DNA of 5,403 nucleotides from Candidatus Peribacteria bacterium (GTDB taxonomy: Bacteria; Patescibacteriota; Gracilibacteria; UBA1369; GCA-2718715): assembly GCA_943349385.1 (NCBI GenBank), contig CALQZM010000050.1, positions 1 to 5,403 on the forward strand. Direction: 5' to 3'. Both the position numbers and the translations under genes were made by a program. Of the stretch, positions 1-4,670 are shown piece after piece. The first letter of the stretch is position 1. Each line of letters starts with the position of its first letter. The notes beneath the pieces were generated by a model. The model did no database searches, was not told where the DNA came from, and was given only the letters and a program-made list of their open reading frames with translations.

Positions 1-1740
1 GTAACCGCCATTGGCAAAAACTCCAAAAGCAACAGCCATATCTATCATTTTAACTTCACCCGTTCCAAGCGATAGCGGCCAACCATAATCAATCCTCCGG
101 TCTAAAGAAGTAATCCCCATATTTTCAGACAGCGTAATGATTTCATCCTGTTGCCCTCCTAAATAATAAGCTTTAATAGCCGGAATATTTCTAGACTGAC
201 CTAAGGCTTTTCTAGCACTAATTGGTCCTATGAATCCCCCGTCATAATTCTTTGGAGTATCTTCTCCAATTTTAGTGGGTACATCATAAAACACAGTCCC
301 AGGACCAGTATTTTTTAAGAATGCGGATGCATACACAATAGGTTTAAATGAAGATCCGGGTTGTCTGAGTGCGGTAGTCATATTTACACTTCCATCAATT
401 TCTTGGTTTACATATCCTGCACTCCCAACCATCGCAAGTACCTCTCCAGTTTTTGGTTCAATTGCCACCAATGCTTGGTTATCCGAATTAAATCTTGCAT
501 CATTCGAAGCTGCTTGAGCTTCAACTAATTTCTTTGCTTCTTCATACAAAGCTAAATCCAAAGTTGTAAAAACTCGCATCCCGCTACTCTCAACCATTTC
601 TTTTCCATATTTTTCTTCAAGTAATTCTTTCACATAGAACACAAAATGCGGAGCCTTTATGCTTGCTGCATATTCGTTAAATTCATATAGTTGAATTTCG
701 GCTAAAGTTTTTTCTCGTTCAGATTTTTTCATATAACCTTGTTCTTCCATCTCTCTTAAAACTTCATCGGTTCTACCTGGTAAATATATATTAGTACCAT
801 CTGCTAAGGTATAAGACTTACCTATTAATCCGTAAGAATACTCAGTATCAAAAAGGTCATCGATATCTTTTATTTTACGCTTTTTTAATTCTTCAATTGT
901 AAATTCTTTATCGATAGTTGAGTATCTATGATTTCCGTAAGGAGAATAGTAAGTAGGAGCATTTGGTAATGCCGCTAATATTACGGATTCAGCTAATGTT
1001 AGTTCTTTAGCTTCTTTATCAAAGAAAACCTCAGATGCTTTTTGGATTCCATAAGCCGTTCCTCCGTAAGGAATCTTATTCAAATACATCGTAATAATCT
1101 CATCTTTATTATAATGTTTCTCAATTCTTGTAGCTAAAATAATTTCTTTAAACTTTCTAGTATAAGTTCTTTCGTTGCTAAGAATAGCATTTTTTACAAA
1201 CTGCTGAGTTATTGTTGAGCCTCCCCGTGGAGATCCAATCCCAAATTCACTTAATATAGCTTTTAGAATGGCTGCAAGGTCAAATCCTTTATGCTCGTAA
1301 AAACTCGTATCTTCAATTGCTATGGCTGCCTGTTTCGCATAGTCGGGAATATTTTCGCTTTTAATAATTTCACGATTCTCTTCGCCACTTACTGTGTATA
1401 AAACTTTTCCATTTCTATCATAAAAAATTGTGGACTCCACATTTAATAATCGTTCAGCATTTCTAACACTTGGTAAAAATACCGACATGGTAACTGTCGC
1501 AAATAAAAATACTGCAAAAATTGCAGTAAAAGCTGAACCAGCTAATAATACTAGGCGTTGTTGATTTGTTCTTTTATGTAATTCTAGACTATCAATATAA
1601 CCGTTATAATGTCCTCTTAAAGCTGTTCCAAACTCACCGGCTTTTCTCTTTAAACTCTCAGATCCTTTTGCACCTGTACTAGGCCTAGAACTTCTTGAGA
1701 AGCGACTACCAAATCTTCGGTTTCTTCTATTAAATTGCAT
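1..1740 (-). CDS. Class A penicillin-binding protein (PBP1A-like transglycosylase/transpeptidase), C-terminus outside window
   Basis: Bifunctional peptidoglycan synthase anchored in the cytoplasmic membrane, which polymerises lipid II and cross-links the stem peptides. The frame is open from the ATG at 1740 to the window edge, giving 580 residues. A basic, Ser/Arg-rich cytoplasmic tail (about 1-62) precedes one membrane segment (about 63-89). The GT51 domain shows AIEDTSFYEHKGFD with catalytic E143, RGGSTITQQ (172-180) and the KFKE motif with E199. The transpeptidase domain shows GSSFKP with nucleophile S463 and K466, and the SRN motif at 516-518. The KTG motif must lie past the left edge. 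Between the domains, about residues 272-322, is an extra segment before GRTDEVLREM that E. coli-type PBP1A lacks. The ATG has no Shine-Dalgarno, but it lies just below a good promoter and no other in-frame start precedes the membrane segment. It is equivalent to mrcA/ponA products; which paralogue cannot be decided. The class A PBP identity is firm. Confidence 0.95.
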   Translation of the reverse strand, partial: MQFNRRNRRFGSRFSRSSRPSTGAKGSESLKRKAGEFGTALRGHYNGYIDSLELHKRTNQQRLVLLAGSAFTAIFAVFLFATVTMSVFLPSVRNAERLLNVESTIFYDRNGKVLYTVSGEENREIIKSENIPDYAKQAAIAIEDTSFYEHKGFDLAAILKAILSEFGIGSPRGGSTITQQFVKNAILSNERTYTRKFKEIILATRIEKHYNKDEIITMYLNKIPYGGTAYGIQKASEVFFDKEAKELTLAESVILAALPNAPTYYSPYGNHRYSTIDKEFTIEELKKRKIKDIDDLFDTEYSYGLIGKSYTLADGTNIYLPGRTDEVLREMEEQGYMKKSEREKTLAEIQLYEFNEYAASIKAPHFVFYVKELLEEKYGKEMVESSGMRVFTTLDLALYEEAKKLVEAQAASNDARFNSDNQALVAIEPKTGEVLAMVGSAGYVNQEIDGSVNMTTALRQPGSSFKPIVYASAFLKNTGPGTVFYDVPTKIGEDTPKNYDGGFIGPISARKALGQSRNIPAIKAYYLGGQQDEIITLSENMGITSLDRRIDYGWPLSLGTGEVKMIDMAVAFGVFANGGY

Positions 1741-1761
1741 ACTTTAAAGTTAAGCTGCTTC

Positions 1762-1789
1762 ATTATACCACATGCTCGGCTTTTACAAA
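1762..1789 (-). promoter_or_regulatory. Promoter of the PBP gene
   Basis: On the minus strand a perfect TATAAT (1767-1762) is preceded by TG one base upstream, making an extended -10 (TGGTATAAT). A weak -35, TTTGTA (1789-1784), lies 16 bp upstream. Transcription would start near 1755, leaving a leader of about 15 nt before the ATG at 1740, with no room for a normal Shine-Dalgarno. The -10 match is strong; the -35 is poor, as is usual for extended -10 promoters. Confidence 0.65.
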
Positions 1790-1826
1790 CTGAATTTTAA
1801 AGGGGATTTTAATTGCTTAGATTGAC

Positions 1827-1851
1827 AAAACTGGGTGGTTGTAAACCTAGT
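1827..1851 (-). terminator. Possible weak terminator after the toxin-antitoxin operon
   Basis: Minus-strand RNA just past the stop at 1859 can form a 7-bp stem with one A-C mismatch (ACTAGGT at 1851-1845 with ACCCAGT at 1836-1830) and an 8-nt loop, followed by only four U residues. The position is right for ending the operon, but the stem and U-tract are both weak. The rest of the 1741-1858 gap holds only the PBP promoter and no other gene. Confidence 0.3.
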
Positions 1852-1858
1852 AAAATTT

Positions 1859-2047
1859 TTAACTATTTAAGTGTTTTTCCAGTTCTGATAGTGATAATCT
1901 TTTGGAGGCTAGCGATTCATTAATCTTTACAGGAGTAATTCCAAAGGCTTCATTGTCTATAGTCTCCGCATGAAGAGGCAAGTTAAACCGAGCAAATTTT
2001 CCAGTTGGATTACGATAGTGGCATTGATTAGGTTTTTTATCGGTCAT
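1859..2047 (-). CDS. Small unknown protein, third ORF of the toxin-antitoxin operon
   Basis: A 62-residue ORF that I do not recognise. Its ATG lies inside the 3' end of the MazF-like gene; the 11-nt overlap ATGACCGATAA contains the toxin's stop, which fits translational coupling within one transcript. The product is soluble and mixed-charge, with no membrane segment, one Cys (residue 9) and a central stretch GKFARFNLPLHAETID. The last ~20 residues (ESLASKRLSLSELEKHLNS) look like a charged amphipathic helix ending the protein. There is no Shine-Dalgarno, but no gene here has one. It could be an accessory or modulating component of the toxin-antitoxin system, a remnant of a larger gene, or a chance ORF in AT-rich DNA. 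The operon-style overlap is the main reason to list it. Confidence 0.45.
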   Translation of the reverse strand: MTDKKPNQCHYRNPTGKFARFNLPLHAETIDNEAFGITPVKINESLASKRLSLSELEKHLNS

Positions 2048-2381
2048 TATTAATAGTTAAATAACCATTCACATGTTGAATAATCTTTAATAGTTCCGAT
2101 TTCGTGAGCTTGGCCACACACTTTAAAATGCTTACCTTGTCAGTGCTAAATATATTGGCAAATCTAATATAAGAGGACTTGTATAAAATACCTTCTTGTA
2201 AGCTATTTTGCGATAAAACTATATTTTTTAATTGGCCGCTTTTTTGTGTAGAGATTGCGATAAGCCATAAATTCCCACTTTTATTAAGTTTATTATTAGA
2301 GATAACTAAAGCAGGCCTAATTTTAAAGTTCTTAAAATCATTAAATGGAAAATTTATTAAAACAATATCACCTTGTTTCAT
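2037..2381 (-). CDS. mazF: MazF/PemK-family toxin (probable mRNA endoribonuclease)
   Basis: A 114-residue protein with the PemK/MazF fold signature. It opens with GDIVLINFPFND (4-15), then KIRPALVIS (20-28) with the family's conserved Arg (R22) and Pro (P23), then a beta strand ending AISTQ (42-46), where T45 matches the conserved Ser/Thr of the active site. The C-terminal part, SSYIRFANIFSTDKVSILK followed by the helix LTKSELLKII, matches the family's closing strand and helix. Known members cleave mRNA or other RNA at short sequences and are neutralised by a cognate antitoxin. Its ATG is 3 nt after the antitoxin stop, the classic antitoxin-first order. The length is normal and the key residues are present, so it looks intact. 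Target specificity cannot be read from the sequence. Confidence 0.87.
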   Translation of the reverse strand: MKQGDIVLINFPFNDFKNFKIRPALVISNNKLNKSGNLWLIAISTQKSGQLKNIVLSQNSLQEGILYKSSYIRFANIFSTDKVSILKCVAKLTKSELLKIIQHVNGYLTINNDR

Positions 2382-2384
2382 AGT

Positions 2385-2609
2385 TTAAGACTTAAATATA
2401 TCATCGTCTTCTGGGTTATTCCAGAAACTTAAATTCTTATTCATGAGCATTTTATAAAATAATTCTTCTTCGGATTGCTGTTTTTCAAGAAATTGTTTTC
2501 GAATAAGATCTCTAAAAAATTCACTACGATTAGTATATTTTTTTTTCTTCATTTCCTTATCAACAACTACTAGGAGTTCAGGATTAATGGCAATATTTAT
2601 AGTTTTCAT
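2385..2609 (-). CDS. Ribbon-helix-helix antitoxin (MazE/CopG-like)
   Basis: A 74-residue protein. Residues 1-43 fit a ribbon-helix-helix DNA-binding domain: an N-terminal strand KTINIAI, helix 1 (PELLVVVDKEMKKKK), a turn with YTNRSEF and helix 2 (FFRDLIRKQFLEK). Such domains dimerise and insert the strand pair into the DNA major groove. The tail (about 44-74) is Glu/Asp-rich and ends FWNNPEDDDIF, the kind of acidic segment by which such antitoxins occupy the toxin's RNA-binding surface. It lies directly upstream of the MazF-like toxin (3-nt gap) and behind its own promoter, so it is expected to neutralise the toxin and autorepress the operon. The subfamily name is uncertain because short RHH proteins diverge quickly. 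Confidence 0.83.
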   Translation of the reverse strand: MKTINIAINPELLVVVDKEMKKKKYTNRSEFFRDLIRKQFLEKQQSEEELFYKMLMNKNLSFWNNPEDDDIFKS

Positions 2610-2643
2610 AATAAAATAATACTAAATAAAATTAACTGTTTGA

Positions 2644-2671
2644 AGTATATCATCTTGGCAGGAATTGTCAA
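2644..2671 (-). promoter_or_regulatory. Strong promoter of the toxin-antitoxin operon
   Basis: On the minus strand a perfect -35 TTGACA (2671-2666) is followed, after a 16-bp spacer, by TATACT (2649-2644) with an extended TG one base before it (TGATATACT). Predicted start is near 2637, giving an AT-rich leader of about 28 nt to the antitoxin ATG at 2609. This is the best-scoring promoter in the window. A half-copy of the upstream palindromes (TAATACTA, 2617-2624) lies in the leader. Confidence 0.75.
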
Positions 2672-2692
2672 AGCTTGTTAATTTGAAATTTA

Positions 2693-2728
2693 GTAATACT
2701 ATTACACGTAGAGATGTAACACTGTTAC
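2693..2728. promoter_or_regulatory. Two tandem 13-bp palindromes, candidate operator
   Basis: Two odd-centred, otherwise perfect palindromes share one pattern: GTAATA-C-TATTAC at 2693-2705 and GTAACA-C-TGTTAC at 2716-2728; the second extends to 15 bp with the flanking T/A. Their centres (2699 and 2722) are 23 bp apart, about two helical turns. They sit between the end of iscS (2743) and the -35 of the toxin-antitoxin promoter (2671). The conserved half-site GTAAYA suggests a dimeric regulator, most simply the antitoxin or antitoxin-toxin complex. RHH operators usually overlap the promoter, and these lie about 22 bp upstream of the -35, so another regulator is possible. No U-tract follows either hairpin in the minus-strand RNA, so a terminator is unlikely. 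Confidence 0.5.
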
Positions 2729-2742
2729 AATTAGCCGGCGCC

Positions 2743-3861
2743 TTAAATTTGCCTCAAGTCGCTGACTATTTCGCTTAGGATTTTTACAAATTTTTCTAAG
2801 TCTTTTTCGTTATTACTATGGCCTAAACTGATCCTTAAACTTGAGTGAGATTGATTTTTATTTAGTCCAATCGCCGTTAAAACATGCGAAGGATTCATAT
2901 TGTTTGCCGAACAGGCTGATCCAGTTGAAACAAAAATCCCCTTTTGATCTAACCTCACTAAAACCGATTCCCCTTCTACTCCGTCTATACTTATATTTAC
3001 ATTATTTGGGATTCTATCAGTTAGGTGTCCATTGATTTTAATTTCAGAAATATTTTTTTGTAACATTTCAATTAAGTTTGCTTGCAGTTTTTTTAGTCTA
3101 ATTGCTTCAAATTTTCTCTCGTTAGTAATTAGTTCTAAGGCTTTGGCGAAACCAATTATGCCAGGTACGTTTTCTGTTCCTGCCCGCATTCCAGATTCTT
3201 GATCGCCGCCTAAAATTTGTGGATTAAATAATATAGAATCTTTCTTATATAAAATCCCAACACCTTTCGGACCATATATTTTGGAGCCATTTAGTGTCAG
3301 TAAATCAACGCCTAAATTTTGTACATTAATATCTAAACAACTTGCAGCTTGGCAAGCATCAGTATGAAAAGGAATCCCAGCCTCGCGAGCAATTTGACTC
3401 AAAACTTGAATATCTTGAATTGTCCCGATCTCATTATTGGCATACATAATCGAAATTAAACCAGTCTCTGGCCTAATTGCTTCTTTTAATTTTACTGGAT
3501 CAACTTTGCCAAACTCATCAACTTCTAAAATGGTACAATCATATTTTTCGGCTACATTTAAAACCGCCGAATGTTCAATTGAAGATATAACAATATGTGT
3601 TTTTTTAGGATTAGCTTGCATCACGCCATCAATAGCCAAGTTACAACTTTCAGTTCCGCCCGAAGTAAAAATAACTTCTTCTACCGCTTCAGCCCCAATA
3701 ATTTCGGCAATTTTAGCTCGAGCATTCTCAATGTCACGACGATTTTCTCTAGCCAGTGAATATAGTGAAGACGGATTGGCAAATTTTTCACTAAAATAAG
3801 GAAGCATTACTTCTAATACTTCCTTTCTAACTGGTGTGGTCGCCGCGTGATCTAAATACAT
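2743..3861 (-). CDS. iscS: Cysteine desulfurase, IscS/NifS family
   Basis: PLP-dependent class V aminotransferase-fold enzyme that takes sulfur from L-cysteine as a persulfide and passes it to Fe-S cluster assembly or tRNA thiolation. The 372-residue protein starts with the typical YLDHAATTP. Visible landmarks are SGGTESCN (67-74) in the PLP-phosphate region, H97 over the cofactor ring, N143 in ANNEIGT, D168 and Q171 in HTDACQA, the PLP lysine K194 in NGSKIYGPKGVG, R226 in GMRAGTEN, and catalytic C317 in the long loop STGSACSANNMNPSHVL, which is IscS-like (group I). The His just before the PLP lysine in most relatives is Ser193 here. It lies 5 nt after yugP, so the two are probably co-transcribed. 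No scaffold (iscU) or thiolase gene (mnmA) is in view, so the sulfur acceptor is unknown. The family is certain; the iscS versus nifS label is a convention. Confidence 0.95.
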   Translation of the reverse strand: MYLDHAATTPVRKEVLEVMLPYFSEKFANPSSLYSLARENRRDIENARAKIAEIIGAEAVEEVIFTSGGTESCNLAIDGVMQANPKKTHIVISSIEHSAVLNVAEKYDCTILEVDEFGKVDPVKLKEAIRPETGLISIMYANNEIGTIQDIQVLSQIAREAGIPFHTDACQAASCLDINVQNLGVDLLTLNGSKIYGPKGVGILYKKDSILFNPQILGGDQESGMRAGTENVPGIIGFAKALELITNERKFEAIRLKKLQANLIEMLQKNISEIKINGHLTDRIPNNVNISIDGVEGESVLVRLDQKGIFVSTGSACSANNMNPSHVLTAIGLNKNQSHSSLRISLGHSNNEKDLEKFVKILSEIVSDLRQI

Positions 3862-3866
3862 AAAAT

Positions 3867-4550
3867 TTATTCTTCGCCTCGAGCAATTAATAGTAGTCTA
3901 ACCAATTCTAGCACAGCCGTTACCGCTGCCGCAACATAGGTCAAAGCCGCTGCATTTAAAACACTTTTTGCTGTAGATTTTTCGTCCATAGTGACAAGTC
4001 CTTGATTCGAAATTGCCACCAAGGCTCTTTTACTTGCGTCAAACTCAACGGGTAAAGTGATTAGGGTAAACATTACCGAAATTGCAAATAGTACAATCCC
4101 AACTTCTAATAAATACGGAACAGACGAGAAAAATATTCCACCTAAAATCAAAAACGGAGCAGTGTTCGAAGCAAATCCCACAACAGGATAAAGCGTCGTT
4201 CGCATTACTAAATATTGATACCCAACTTTATGTTGGATTGCATGGCCCACTTCGTGGGCCGCCACCGCCACCGCAGCAATCGAATTTTGGTCGTAAGTCG
4301 ACTCAGATAAAGCCAATGTTTTATCAGTAGGATTATAATAGTCCGATAATTTTCCCGGAGTCCGAATAATTTTTACCTCATTTTCAAGTCCATTAGCTTT
4401 TAAAATAGCCATCGCAGTTTCGGCACCAGTTAAATTTTTATGCGATATGTGCTTACTGCCAGATCTATACACAGACCATAAATAACCTTGAGCCAATAGC
4501 GGTAAGGCAATCGAAGCTAGTAACAGGATAAGTTGAGTAGAAGAAAACAT
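3867..4550 (-). CDS. yugP: YugP-type membrane zinc metallopeptidase
   Basis: A 227-residue integral membrane protein of the neutral zinc metallopeptidase family typified by Bacillus YugP (about 225 residues). An N-terminal hydrophobic segment (about 5-25) is followed by a soluble stretch ending in the zinc site AAHEVGHAIQH (H99, E100, H103). Hydrophobic segments follow at about 119-140 and 145-167, and a last one at about 201-223. PVEFDASKRA (167-176), just after the third segment, is the family's second conserved motif, where E169 may be the third zinc ligand. Substrates are unknown; a membrane proteolysis role is inferred from the fold class. It has its own promoter (4607-4580) and is followed after 5 nt by iscS. 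The gene is complete, with intact catalytic residues and no Shine-Dalgarno. Confidence 0.92.
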   Translation of the reverse strand: MFSSTQLILLLASIALPLLAQGYLWSVYRSGSKHISHKNLTGAETAMAILKANGLENEVKIIRTPGKLSDYYNPTDKTLALSESTYDQNSIAAVAVAAHEVGHAIQHKVGYQYLVMRTTLYPVVGFASNTAPFLILGGIFFSSVPYLLEVGIVLFAISVMFTLITLPVEFDASKRALVAISNQGLVTMDEKSTAKSVLNAAALTYVAAAVTAVLELVRLLLIARGEE

Positions 4551-4579
4551 GATTTTAATTTGTTTAAATTATGCTCAAA

Positions 4580-4607
4580 ATTATAGCGAAAACCCGCAAA
4601 TTTGCAA
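4580..4607 (-). promoter_or_regulatory. Promoter of the yugP-iscS unit, with a palindrome over its -35
   Basis: On the minus strand TTGCAA (4607-4602) is followed after 16 bp by a perfect TATAAT (4585-4580). Predicted start is near 4573, leaving a leader of about 23 nt before the ATG at 4550. The -35 overlaps the perfect 10-bp palindrome GCAAATTTGC (4596-4605), which could be a small operator but is short enough to arise by chance. Confidence 0.65.
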
Positions 4608-4614
4608 GAGAACC

Positions 4615-4648
4615 AAAAAAGCCAGTGCATTTGCACTGGCTTTTTTTT
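4615..4648 (-). terminator. Rho-independent terminator after the alanine-rich/SH3b gene
   Basis: A perfect 9-bp stem, GCCAGTGCA (4621-4629) with TGCACTGGC (4632-4640), and a 2-nt gap (effectively a 4-nt loop) is flanked by six A on the left (4615-4620) and eight T on the right (4641-4648). In the minus direction it ends transcription from the gene stopping at 4671 with a run of six U. The A/T flanks make it bidirectional in principle, but there is no plus-strand gene to serve. It also separates that gene from the yugP promoter. Confidence 0.9.
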
Positions 4649-4670
4649 GAATTAACTAAACCTTCGACGA

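Noticed and set aside
2179..2388. Plus-strand ORF of 69 codons antisense to the toxin
   Set aside because: It lies inside the MazF-like gene, which has clear family motifs. An antisense RNA or protein cannot be excluded, but nothing in the sequence supports it.
2716..2728. Terminator of iscS
   Set aside because: The stem is short (6 bp) and not followed by a U-run on the minus strand, and it shares its pattern with the neighbouring palindrome, so an operator fits better.
3437..3799. Plus-strand ORF of 120 codons inside iscS
   Set aside because: Antisense to highly conserved iscS coding sequence, with no promoter and no recognisable domain.
4082..4330. Plus-strand ORF of 82 codons inside yugP
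   Set aside because: Antisense to the zinc-site region of yugP; its Pro-rich end is the reverse of GGC/GCC-type codons around the HEVGH motif.
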